Part shown: piece after piece, positions 9,682 to 17,757 of the stretch
Numbering within the stretch: position 1 is the stretch's first letter
Layout: each line of letters opens with the position of its first letter
Assembly: GCA_964468125.1 (NCBI GenBank)
Contig: CAYXVF010000042.1
Coordinates: 1-50,311, forward strand
DNA length: 50,311 nt
DNA from: CAYXVF01 sp964468125
Lineage (GTDB): Bacteria > Myxococcota > XYA12-FULL-58-9 > CAYXVF01
Direction: 5' to 3'
The notes under the pieces: model-generated
The model's database searches: none
Told to the model about the DNA's origin: nothing
What the model saw: only the letters and a program-made list of their open reading frames with translations
Program-made: the position numbers and the translations under genes

Positions 9682-11157
9682 CTAGTTGACGCGCGCCGCG
9701 CGTTTCGCCCGCTTGCCCTTCTTGCGACGCTTCTTGGAAGGGCGGGTTTCCGCCGAAGATTCGACACTCTCACCATCCCCTTCGCTCGTAGCTGGCGGAG
9801 GCTGTGCGGCCGCAGTCTTCTTCACGAACGCGCTCGGAACCACGGTGACGCGATGCTCGAGGTCGCGAACGCCGTCCGGAGGTGAGGGCAACACGACCAT
9901 GAAGTGCTCGCGCGCCCCAGGTCCGACGGGGCTCGCGAGCCCTTGCTGCGCCTTCTGTTCGAGGAGCAGCTCGAGCGCACGCCTGTCCGCAAGGTCCGCC
10001 AGCTCGCCCACTTCTAGGGTGACGCCGATCGGAGAGCGGCCGGACGCCATCACCTCGCCGTCGTCATCGACGAGCATCGCGAGGACGTCGAGCTCATCGC
10101 GGCGTTCCGCGCCCCGATTTTCTACCTCCCCGGTCACGACGAGCAACGAGGTTCCCATGCGCGTGGGGTAGAGCATCGAGCGCATCGTCGTCGGGTACAC
10201 GTCCTGGTAGCCGCCGCTCAGGGGCGGCTCTGGTGCCGCGAGCACCGTGTCCAGACCGATCGTCGCGGGGTCGACACGACCCCCGCGGACGAGCACGAAC
10301 AGCGTGCCGCCGACGACCGCGACGAGCATCGTCGCGGTGACCAGAAAGCTTCCGAGCCGCGCCATGCCTCCACCCTGGCGAACGGGACGGTCGAAATTCG
10401 ACTCGGTGGAGTGCGACTGATATTGCGGCTCGACCGCGTGGACCTCCTCAGCAGGCCCGAGACCGCCTGGGACGTCCTGTTCGAGGTCCGGCGCGTCGGG
10501 GACCGCCTCTGGCATCTGAGCGAGCCGGCCGACGTCGTAGACGGCGGTCGCGTGACTCTCGAAGTCGGTCGAACGAGCAGCGGCCGGGGCGCGCGGCGCC
10601 GAAACTTGCTCTCCGAAGTGATCCGCAGCGGCGTTTGCCACGGCTGCAAAAGGGTCATGAAAGGGATCAGCGCTCGGCGCGCGAGCGGCCGCGGGGGACG
10701 GCGCGGGCCCCGAGCCACTGACCTCGTCGAAGTCGATCATCTCGGGCATCGAGTCCGGGAGCTTCACCCCAGGCAGTGTTTCATTGCTCGCGGCAACGGC
10801 CGATGCGTCAAAGCCGCCGGTGGTCTCGTCGAGCTCCGAGACCTCCGACGAGTCGATTTCGATCAGGTCATTTGGCGAGAGAATCTCTGCGCCCGGAGTG
10901 GTGTTCGCGTTGTCTTGGAAGGCGAGGCCCCCCGGCTCGGTGCTCGTTTGGTCCAAGCGTCTCGGCGCCGAGAGCTCGTCGCTGCTCAGGTCGAAGTCGA
11001 GACCCGCGTCCACCTCGGTGACCTCGTTCATGGTGATCCGCGCATGAACCACGAACGAGTGGGAGCAAACCGAGCACCGAACCTTGGCACCGCGCTCTCC
11101 GATCCGCGATTCGTCCAGGTTGAACCGCGTCGAGCAGCTCGGACACTCGACAATCAT
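9682..11157 (-). CDS. Zinc-ribbon (MJ0042-type) membrane protein with DUF3426-like C terminus
   Basis: 491 residues from MIVECPSCSTRFNLDES. Cys5, Cys8, Cys28 and Cys31 form the MJ0042 zinc ribbon. A long Asp/Glu/Ser/Pro-rich disordered stretch follows (about 45-260), then one transmembrane helix (about 268-290, GSFLVTATMLVAVVGGTLFVLV). The C-terminal domain has VVTGEVENRGAERRDELDVLAMLVDD, a typical DUF3426-like beta sandwich, and ends in a very basic tail. The gene is divergent from a Ser/Thr kinase whose own tail is similarly acidic, and the Ser/Thr-rich linker would be a natural phosphorylation target (inference). Confidence 0.78.
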   Translation of the reverse strand: MIVECPSCSTRFNLDESRIGERGAKVRCSVCSHSFVVHARITMNEVTEVDAGLDFDLSSDELSAPRRLDQTSTEPGGLAFQDNANTTPGAEILSPNDLIEIDSSEVSELDETTGGFDASAVAASNETLPGVKLPDSMPEMIDFDEVSGSGPAPSPAAARAPSADPFHDPFAAVANAAADHFGEQVSAPRAPAAARSTDFESHATAVYDVGRLAQMPEAVPDAPDLEQDVPGGLGPAEEVHAVEPQYQSHSTESNFDRPVRQGGGMARLGSFLVTATMLVAVVGGTLFVLVRGGRVDPATIGLDTVLAAPEPPLSGGYQDVYPTTMRSMLYPTRMGTSLLVVTGEVENRGAERRDELDVLAMLVDDDGEVMASGRSPIGVTLEVGELADLADRRALELLLEQKAQQGLASPVGPGAREHFMVVLPSPPDGVRDLEHRVTVVPSAFVKKTAAAQPPPATSEGDGESVESSAETRPSKKRRKKGKRAKRAARVN

Positions 11158-11232
11158 CGTGTTTCCCCGGTCACCGCGCGAAAGCGCCGGACGGTAGCTT
11201 GCGCCAGATCGCTGATCAAGTAATTTGGCCTC

Positions 11233-12834
11233 GTGTCCAAGCGCATCCTCTATGGAGAGTACCATCTGCTCGGCCGGCTCAACACCGGTGGTATGGCGGA
11301 AGTGTTCCTTGGACGCAGCGTCGGCGCACCCCCGGACAGCGATCTTCTAGCGGTCAAACGCATGCTCCCGCGCTTCTCCCGTGACGAAGAGTTCTCGACC
11401 ATGTTCAAGGATGAGGCGCGCATCGCGAGTCGCCTCAACCATCCGAACATTTGCCGCGTCGTCGACCAAGGCTCCCATCAGGAGCAGCTCTTCATCGTCA
11501 TGGAGTTCGTCCACGGCAAGGACATGAAAGTCGTGCATCTGCGGGCGAAGGAGCTGGGTGAGCGCATTCCATACACCCTCGTCGCTTTTGTGCTCGCGGA
11601 GATCGCCGACGCCCTGGCCCACGCCCACGCCTTGCACAACGACGCAGGCGAGCTCGAAAACCTCGTGCACCGCGACGTATCTCCGCAAAACATTCTCGTC
11701 AGCTACGACGGTGTCCCAAAGCTCATCGACTTCGGTGTCGCCCGCGCAAAGAGTCGCGCGGCGCAAACGAAGGTTGGCATCGTGAAGGGCAAGTTCGCCT
11801 ACATGTCGCCGGAGCAGGCGATGGCGAAGGAGCTCGATGGGCGCTCGGACATTTGGGCCTTGGGCGTCGTCTTCTACCAGCTGCTCACCGGCGAGCTACC
11901 CTTTCGCGGTGCGAGCGATATCGACACGTTGCGCCGCATCGCTGCTGGGCAGGCGGTCCCGATTCAAGAAGTTGCGCCTGAGACCCCGCGGCCCCTTGTG
12001 GAGATCATCAATCGAGCCATGCAAAGTGAACGCTCGCTGCGCTACCAGAACGCATCGGAGTTCGCGGCGGACTGCCGCGCCTTCATCGCTCGATCAACAC
12101 GCACCGTCGATTCCAGGCTGCTGGCCGCCTACATGCGGCGCATGTTCCAGCGCGATTACATGCGCGAGATCGAACGGATCCGGAAATACCAAGCGGGCGC
12201 CGACGCCGCCTCCCTCCGGCGCGAGAAGAAGCGCGCCGAGCAGAAAGCGGAGGCGCAGGAGGGGCTCGATGCTGGGACACTGAGTCTTGCGGCCGGGTAC
12301 CGTCGGGAAAGCTCGGATGTGAGTGATCTGCAAGAAATCGAGATCGAGGACAGCTCACCGGAGCTTCCGGACGGTCCCTTCCCTGCAGAGGACCCCTTCG
12401 CGGAGGCTACGGACACGGACGCCGTGCGAAACGCGGGGTTCGTGGAGGTCGACACCAACGAGAATCCCAAAGGCCTTCAGTTCGACAGCGTCACCGACGA
12501 GAATCCCGTATCCGCGGCGGATTTTGACGAGCCGACGGTCCAGAACGTGATCCCCGCGGGGCCGCCCCCCTTTCTCGCGCTGGAGAAAGATGCGGGACGC
12601 AGGAATGAGCCCAAGGCGCCAGGGGGAGCCAAGAAGGCGTCCGCCCGTAAGCCCGCGGCGGCAAAATCCAACCGTGTGACGTCGAGCACGGCACGGAGCC
12701 TGACCGCTCGCGGGGTCTTCCTCACCGTGCGGCAGATTACGATTCTTCTGGTGCTCGCCCTCGCCGGCGTGGGCTTCGTTGCAGCAACCTACGCGATCGC
12801 GAGATATGCGCCGCTCTCAATGCTCCCGAAATAG
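11233..12834 (+). CDS. Hanks-type serine/threonine protein kinase
   Basis: 533 residues with a GTG start. Kinase landmarks: glycine loop LNTGGMAEVF (16-25), Lys42 in LAVKRM, HRDVSPQN with catalytic Asp148, DFG at 166-168, SPEQ near 192, and DIWALGVVFYQLLTGELPF. The kinase domain ends near residue 290. A charged region (Lys/Glu helix 325-345, then acidic linker) leads to one C-terminal transmembrane helix (about 503-525), so the kinase is tail-anchored with its domain in the cytoplasm. No sensor domain lies beyond the membrane. Convergent with tolB. Confidence 0.92.
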   Translation: MSKRILYGEYHLLGRLNTGGMAEVFLGRSVGAPPDSDLLAVKRMLPRFSRDEEFSTMFKDEARIASRLNHPNICRVVDQGSHQEQLFIVMEFVHGKDMKVVHLRAKELGERIPYTLVAFVLAEIADALAHAHALHNDAGELENLVHRDVSPQNILVSYDGVPKLIDFGVARAKSRAAQTKVGIVKGKFAYMSPEQAMAKELDGRSDIWALGVVFYQLLTGELPFRGASDIDTLRRIAAGQAVPIQEVAPETPRPLVEIINRAMQSERSLRYQNASEFAADCRAFIARSTRTVDSRLLAAYMRRMFQRDYMREIERIRKYQAGADAASLRREKKRAEQKAEAQEGLDAGTLSLAAGYRRESSDVSDLQEIEIEDSSPELPDGPFPAEDPFAEATDTDAVRNAGFVEVDTNENPKGLQFDSVTDENPVSAADFDEPTVQNVIPAGPPPFLALEKDAGRRNEPKAPGGAKKASARKPAAAKSNRVTSSTARSLTARGVFLTVRQITILLVLALAGVGFVAATYAIARYAPLSMLPK

Positions 12835-12835
12835 C

Positions 12836-14143
12836 TCAGTTGTAGCCGAGCGGTGGACTCCACGCCGGCGACTCGAAGCCCGCACCCGTCGTGATTCGGC
12901 GCTGGTTTCTCCCGTCGACGTCCATCACGTAGATCTTCTTTCCACTGCCTGGCGCCCGCGTGGAGGTGAAGACGATCTGATTGCCATCCGGTGAGAAGCT
13001 CGGGCTTTCGTTGTTTCCCTCGTCTTGCGTGAGGCGGGTGATCTCGCCGCTGTTCGGGTCCGCGACGAAAATATCGTACTTCAGGCGCTCGTCCCGGGCC
13101 GTGAAGACGATGGCTCCCCCGGCTCTCGGCGACCATTTTGGCTCCTGGTTGTAGTTCCCCTGGAAGGTGAGGCGGCGTTGCTGGCTGCCGTCAGCGTTCA
13201 TGACGTAGATGTGTGGATTGCCCGCACGCGAAGAGACGAAGGCGATCCGGCTTCCGTCCGGCGACCAAGTGGGACTCACGTCCTGCCCCCAACTATTCGT
13301 GAGCCGTTTGAGATTGTTGCCGTTCCAATCCATCGCATAGATCTCAGTGTTACCATCGACGCTCAGAGTCAGGGCGATCCGCGTTCCGTCGGGAGACACC
13401 GACGCGCCGGTGTTTAGGCCGCGCTTGTTGCTCAGCCAGTCGAGCTTCATGCTGTTGATGTTGATCCGATAAAGGTCCGGATTGTTCTTCAGGTAGCTCG
13501 TGAAAAGCACGTGTTGTCCGTCATGACTCCAGGCCGGCAGTAGGCTGATCACGTTTGGGTCGGTCAGCCGACGCGTGTTGCGACCATCGTAGTCGCTGAT
13601 GAAGACCGCTTTGCCTTCCTTCGTCGTGCGAATGTAGGCGAGCTTCGAGGAGAAGATCCCCGCTTGCCCGCTCAGTAGCTCGACGAGAGCGTCCAAGAAG
13701 CGGTGCGCGGCGTCACTCACCGAACGTGGGTCTTCGACGTAGCTCTCGAAGAGCAGCTCGCGCTGGGCGACTACATCGTAAAACCGGAACTTGCATTCGA
13801 CCTTGCCGTTCTTCACCTCCACCATCGCCCGGACGAGTCCCGAGGCGCCCACGTTGCTCCAGGAGGAGAACTTCGGTTGGGTCCAGGGTTCGTCCTTGGG
13901 CGCGAGGTAGCTCGCCGGCGGCACCAGCTCGAGGGCGCGAACGAGAGCCACACCGTCCTGCAGAACCTCGGTTACGAGCTTGGCCGAGCTCTTGCCGATC
14001 TTGCCGCCCGCGCCCTGCACGCCCACTTCCGGGACTGCGACCGGAAACGGTCGAAAGTCCGCGCCGGTGACCTCGAGAACGGGGGTCTGGGCGAAGGCAC
14101 CGACTGGCCAAAGAAGCAGGGCGAGAATTGCTGCCGTTCTCAT
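12836..14143 (-). CDS. tolB: Tol-Pal system beta-propeller protein TolB
   Basis: 435 residues from MRTAAILALLLWPVGAFAQ, a clear signal peptide; AGGA lies 8 bases before this ATG. An alternative ATG sits three codons upstream. The N-terminal domain spans about 20-150. Five or six propeller repeats follow, each with SPDG or SHDG, F/ALT/VSS and a D-G-RRLT motif (DYDGRNTRRLTDP, DWNGNNLKRLTNS, NADGSQQRRLTFQ, DVDGRNQRRITTG). Periplasmic partner of Pal and the TolQRA complex in outer-membrane constriction. Last gene of the tol cluster here; the expected pal is not next to it. Confidence 0.92.
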   Translation of the reverse strand: MRTAAILALLLWPVGAFAQTPVLEVTGADFRPFPVAVPEVGVQGAGGKIGKSSAKLVTEVLQDGVALVRALELVPPASYLAPKDEPWTQPKFSSWSNVGASGLVRAMVEVKNGKVECKFRFYDVVAQRELLFESYVEDPRSVSDAAHRFLDALVELLSGQAGIFSSKLAYIRTTKEGKAVFISDYDGRNTRRLTDPNVISLLPAWSHDGQHVLFTSYLKNNPDLYRININSMKLDWLSNKRGLNTGASVSPDGTRIALTLSVDGNTEIYAMDWNGNNLKRLTNSWGQDVSPTWSPDGSRIAFVSSRAGNPHIYVMNADGSQQRRLTFQGNYNQEPKWSPRAGGAIVFTARDERLKYDIFVADPNSGEITRLTQDEGNNESPSFSPDGNQIVFTSTRAPGSGKKIYVMDVDGRNQRRITTGAGFESPAWSPPLGYN

Positions 14144-14166
14144 GTCATTCATCCTAGGTAACGGGA

Positions 14167-14880
14167 TCATGCATCGGGTCTGAACTTCACGAGAATTCCG
14201 CTCGACCACGAATTCCCGATGCTCTCCGGCGCCTTGCCGACTTTTCTGCAGCGGCGAGCCGCGTTTTGCACCTGCCGATCGAGACGATCGTTCCCGGTGC
14301 TCTTCTTCATTTCCAAAAACTTCACTTCGCCGCCCGCGCTCACGGAGACGATGATGTGGGCCACCTTGTTGCGTACTTCCTGCGGGCTCAAGCCCTCCAG
14401 GATGAAGTTCTGCTGCAGACACCCCTGGACCTCGGCGCTGAAACGGGCACGCTCGGTCGCATCGACGATCTCGCTCGTGTTGCCAAACTCCGAGCCGTCT
14501 TCCGAGCCTTCGGGCTCGTCCATGTTCTTCAGACGGTCCAGGGCATTCGACAGGCGATTGAGATTCTGCAGTCGGTCCTTCGGATCCAGCTGCTTCTCCG
14601 GTGCCTTGGTTTCAGGTTTTTTCGCAGGCTCCGGTTTTTCGGTGACCGGGATCGGCGCCGCCTTCTTTGGGGGCGGCGGTGCAGCTTCCTTGCGGGGCAA
14701 AAACTCCTCTGGGCGTTTCTTGCCCAAACGGGTGAGCTTCACCTCCACGGCCTGCGGCGCTTCCCGCATCGCCTTGCCAGTCCCGGCGAACACCGCGACT
14801 CCCCCGACCGCGACCACGTGTACGATCGCCGATGCGACCACCACGCGGCTCAGGCCCTGGTATTGTGGGCGGCGAATCAT
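14167..14880 (-). CDS. TonB/TolA-like energy-coupling protein
   Basis: 237 residues. One N-terminal membrane anchor (about 12-33, VVVASAIVHVVAVGGVAVFAG) is followed by a Pro/Lys/Glu-rich periplasmic spacer (50-105) with PPPPKK and PEPAKKPETK. A C-terminal alpha/beta domain (about 145-235, with QNFILEGLSPQEV and VSAGGEVKFLEMKKSTGNDRLDRQVQNAARRC) resembles TolA/TonB C domains. It overlaps tolR by 4 bases. Position between tolR and tolB marks it as the TolA equivalent; the spacer is shorter than in enteric TolA. Confidence 0.82.
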   Translation of the reverse strand: MIRRPQYQGLSRVVVASAIVHVVAVGGVAVFAGTGKAMREAPQAVEVKLTRLGKKRPEEFLPRKEAAPPPPKKAAPIPVTEKPEPAKKPETKAPEKQLDPKDRLQNLNRLSNALDRLKNMDEPEGSEDGSEFGNTSEIVDATERARFSAEVQGCLQQNFILEGLSPQEVRNKVAHIIVSVSAGGEVKFLEMKKSTGNDRLDRQVQNAARRCRKVGKAPESIGNSWSSGILVKFRPDA

Positions 14881-15302
14881 TTGCGTTTGCCCTTTGGCTT
14901 CATCGGGTCTGTGACCATGCCGAGGTTCTCGACGCCCGCGTTCTTCAGCTTCGCCATGATATCGACGACAAAGCCGTAGGGTAGGGAGCGGTCCGCATGA
15001 AGGTACAGCTCCTTTTCCGCCTGGAGCTTCTTGTTCGCCGCCAGCTTGGTCTCGAGCTCTTCGTAGGGAATCTCATCTTCGCCGATGAAGAGCGCGCGGT
15101 CCTTTTGAATCGTCAGGATCAAGCGCTCTTCGTCGACACTGAGTGAAGGAGCCGCAGTTTCCGGGAGATCGACGTCCACTCCTTGCTGAATGAAGGGCGC
15201 GGTAACCATGAAGATGATCAACAACACGAGCATGATGTCGACCATTGGGGTGACATTGATCTCGGACATGGTGCGGCTCGAGCCGCCGGTTTGCATCGCC
15301 AT
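14877..15302 (-). CDS. tolR: TolR/ExbD biopolymer transport protein
   Basis: 141 residues. MSEINVTPMVDIMLVLLIIF holds the membrane helix (about 19-38) with the conserved Asp (VDIMLVL) required for proton flow, followed by the periplasmic domain with the typical LPYGFVVDIMAKLKNAGVENLGMV motif. Overlaps the TolA-like gene by 4 bases, with tolQ 47 bases upstream. Assignment as TolR rather than ExbD rests on the neighbouring tolB. Confidence 0.9.
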   Translation of the reverse strand: MAMQTGGSSRTMSEINVTPMVDIMLVLLIIFMVTAPFIQQGVDVDLPETAAPSLSVDEERLILTIQKDRALFIGEDEIPYEELETKLAANKKLQAEKELYLHADRSLPYGFVVDIMAKLKNAGVENLGMVTDPMKPKGKRK

Positions 15303-15349
15303 GGGTGCCGTCCTGAGCTGCTACGCGCGCGCCGTCGCGGAGAGAGCCA

Positions 15350-16105
15350 TCAAAAGAAGTGACGTTTGATGATGTTGAGAAAGTCGGCGGAGAAGTTGTC
15401 CATCTCGACCTCCAACACCCGGATGCGATTGACGAAGTAATTGTAGGCGATGACGGCCGGGATGGCGGCGAAGAGTCCGAAGGCAGTAGCGACCAAGGCG
15501 CCGCCGATACCCGGCGCAACGGTCGCGAGATTCGCGTTGCCGAGACGGCCGATCTCTTGAAAGGAAGTTACGATTCCCATCACTGTCCCCAAAAGTCCGA
15601 TAAAGGGCGAGGTCGATCCCACGGTCGCCAGAAACGGAATCAACGATTCCAACCCCGTTATTTCCGAGGTTGTCGCCCGTCGCATCGAGCGCTCGACGCT
15701 CTCGAGGGCTCCGAGAGAGAGCTCTTCCTTCGCATCGTTGCCGTCCTTCTTCTTGAGCTTCGCGAGCTCGACGTAGCCCGCACGAAAGACCTTGGAAACC
15801 GGCGAGGCGCCGAGCCCTTCACTCTTTTGGTAGATGGCGTCGAGACGTTTGCTGCCCCAAAAGATATCGAGAAAGTTGTCGCTCTCCGAGTAAGCGCGCG
15901 AGAGGCCGCGCGCTTTGAAGTAAATGATCGCCCAGCTGACGACGGAGAAGGCCAACAAGACGACCATCACCGCCTGCTCGAACAGGCCAGCGTTCACGAT
16001 AGAAGACCAAAAGCCGTAGTCCGGCACTGCAGGGGAGCTCTCGGCGGCGGCGTTCGCGGCCTCGGCTTGACCCAGCACGACTCGAATGATGCTCGGAGAG
16101 TCCAT
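15350..16105 (-). CDS. tolQ: TolQ/ExbB proton-channel protein
   Basis: 251 residues with three membrane segments: about 35-57 (AGLFEQAVMVVLLAFSVVSW), 155-178 (TSPFIGLLGTVMGIVTSFQEIG, the diagnostic TolQ/ExbB motif) and 190-215 (GGALVATAFGLFAAIPAVIAYN). A large cytoplasmic loop lies between helices 1 and 2. It forms the proton-driven motor with TolR. First gene of the tol operon; 160 bases of intergenic DNA separate it from the divergent gene. Confidence 0.92.
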   Translation of the reverse strand: MDSPSIIRVVLGQAEAANAAAESSPAVPDYGFWSSIVNAGLFEQAVMVVLLAFSVVSWAIIYFKARGLSRAYSESDNFLDIFWGSKRLDAIYQKSEGLGASPVSKVFRAGYVELAKLKKKDGNDAKEELSLGALESVERSMRRATTSEITGLESLIPFLATVGSTSPFIGLLGTVMGIVTSFQEIGRLGNANLATVAPGIGGALVATAFGLFAAIPAVIAYNYFVNRIRVLEVEMDNFSADFLNIIKRHFF

Positions 16106-16266
16106 GGGCCCGATTCGATACTACACCGAGATCGGCTAGGCAAACTCCTCGAGACGTCGTAAATTGTGGATATCACGATGGTTTTTGAAGTTTTTGGTGT
16201 CTTTCGTGACGTTTCGAACGGCATCGATGGAGCCAGTTTGGCGGTCCTAGGGTAGGTTAGCTCCAG

Positions 16267-17709
16267 ATGGCGGAGATCCGAGACAGCGCGTTCCGAGAGG
16301 TCGTTCAGGACCAGTCGCGTGCACGTCAGAACGCGGACCAGCAGCTCGAAGAGCTGCTCCGGGACATCAAACAGAACCAGGCGAAAGCCGCCCAGCTCGC
16401 CAAGGTCGAGATCGACGCGCTTTCCGAAGCGGGCAAGTCCCACCTGCAGCGTGCGGTAGCGGATCAGCTCAAAGGGCAGCTTCCCCCAAACCTCGCGAAG
16501 GCCCTCGCCGACGGCCAGCTCGACGCCAACCTGCTCTCCCGCCTCCTCAACCGCGTGGCCAACGCCAACGACCCGAACGCCCCGGGACGCACGCCCAAAG
16601 CGGACAGCCCCGAGGCCGCGCGGAACATGGCCAAAGACGGCCAGATGCCCGAGCACGCCTTGCGCTGGGCGCAGTTTGTTCAGCGGATTCAGCACATTCC
16701 CGGAGCGAACATTCAAAACCGCTCGGGAACGGCGGGGGTCAAAGGCGAAGGCACCACGCTGATCGAAATGCTCAGCCAAACCCTCGGGGCGACCGGGGCG
16801 GGCTTTCGAGCACCGGGGCTCGCGGCGCTCGCCACACGTGACTTGGGCCTGCTCAGCCCCGCGCAGCGCGCGATGCTCCTCGAAGCCACCTTCGGTGTGG
16901 AGCTGGCTCAGGCGATGCAGGAGCTCGGTGTCCAGGATCCGCTGCAGCTCGTCCGCGCGGGGGCTCTCCCCGAAGGCCGCGCCGAGCTGGCCGAAGCGCT
17001 CGGCATGCCCCGGGGGCGTTTGCTCGCCTTCCTGATGCGTGCGGAGCTGCTGAAGATCGGACCCGGCAATAACGGCGAGCTCGGCATGCGCCCGGAATTC
17101 TTGGGGCCGCTCAAGGAGTCGGGGATCGCCATGCTGGGTACGCTCGCGGCGCTGCGAGCGCTGAGCCACGAAGAGCTCAACTTCATCTACCAGCAACTGC
17201 GGCTGGCGATGGGCGGGCAGGTCATCAACAAACGCGGTGGTCGTCCGGTCTTGAAACGGGACCTGTTGCATTGGGCGCGAGTTGCCGCCCGGCGTCCGAG
17301 CGAGCTCATGCTCACGGACCGAGAAGCCGCCGGGCACATTCTGAACGGCGAAGACGCCGAAGAGATCATCAGCGCCTGGTATCTCGAGAATCTCTTCTGG
17401 GAGAAGCTCGCGGAGCGGCGGGACCGCGACGAGCGCCGGGTCGATCGTGACGAGCGCGAGCGACGACAGCGGGAACGGCAGGAGCGCGAGGCACACGAAG
17501 AAGAAGAAGAGGAGCGCGCCTATCGTGATGACTTGCCCGAGTTGCGCGAAGACGACGAGCGCGACGATAACATGGTCTGCTTCTGGATCTCCGACTACAA
17601 CACCACCGGTCACATGGCGGGCATTCTTCGACGCATGTACGTGTGCATCGATCCGGAGACGGGGGGGATCATCCCTCAGCAGCTCGAAGCGGAGTTCGTG
17701 AGCGGCTAG
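16267..17709 (+). CDS. Unknown protein with helix-hairpin-helix-like (DUF4332-like) centre
   Basis: 480 residues, not confidently recognised. The N-terminal 60 residues are a charged helix (QQLEELLRDIKQNQAKAAQL). Residues about 195-320 contain LLSPAQRAMLLEATFGVELA, a GVQDPLQLVRAGALPEGRAEL segment, a GMPRGRLLAFLMRAELLKIGPG segment and an LKESGIAMLGTLAALRALSHEEL segment. This alternation of short helices with G-hxx-L and DL/EL turns is like the helix-hairpin-helix repeats of DUF4332 proteins. An Arg/Glu-rich helix (400-440) precedes a C-terminal piece with two cysteines (MVCFWISD, MYVCIDPETGG). The gene is divergent from tolQ and leads an acidic unknown 48 bases later. Confidence 0.65.
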   Translation: MAEIRDSAFREVVQDQSRARQNADQQLEELLRDIKQNQAKAAQLAKVEIDALSEAGKSHLQRAVADQLKGQLPPNLAKALADGQLDANLLSRLLNRVANANDPNAPGRTPKADSPEAARNMAKDGQMPEHALRWAQFVQRIQHIPGANIQNRSGTAGVKGEGTTLIEMLSQTLGATGAGFRAPGLAALATRDLGLLSPAQRAMLLEATFGVELAQAMQELGVQDPLQLVRAGALPEGRAELAEALGMPRGRLLAFLMRAELLKIGPGNNGELGMRPEFLGPLKESGIAMLGTLAALRALSHEELNFIYQQLRLAMGGQVINKRGGRPVLKRDLLHWARVAARRPSELMLTDREAAGHILNGEDAEEIISAWYLENLFWEKLAERRDRDERRVDRDERERRQRERQEREAHEEEEEERAYRDDLPELREDDERDDNMVCFWISDYNTTGHMAGILRRMYVCIDPETGGIIPQQLEAEFVSG

Positions 17710-17757
17710 GGAGCCTTCTTGTTTCGGAGATCCGCAATCGGATAGGTTGATAGAGAC

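Noticed and set aside
14266..14979. Plus-strand 237-codon frame opposite the TolA-like and tolR genes
   Set aside because: Exactly opposite genes with strong family motifs; no independent evidence.
16827..17613. Minus-strand frame opposite the helix-hairpin-helix-like gene (part of a 539-codon frame)
   Set aside because: It overlaps tolQ at one end and has the composition of a shadow.
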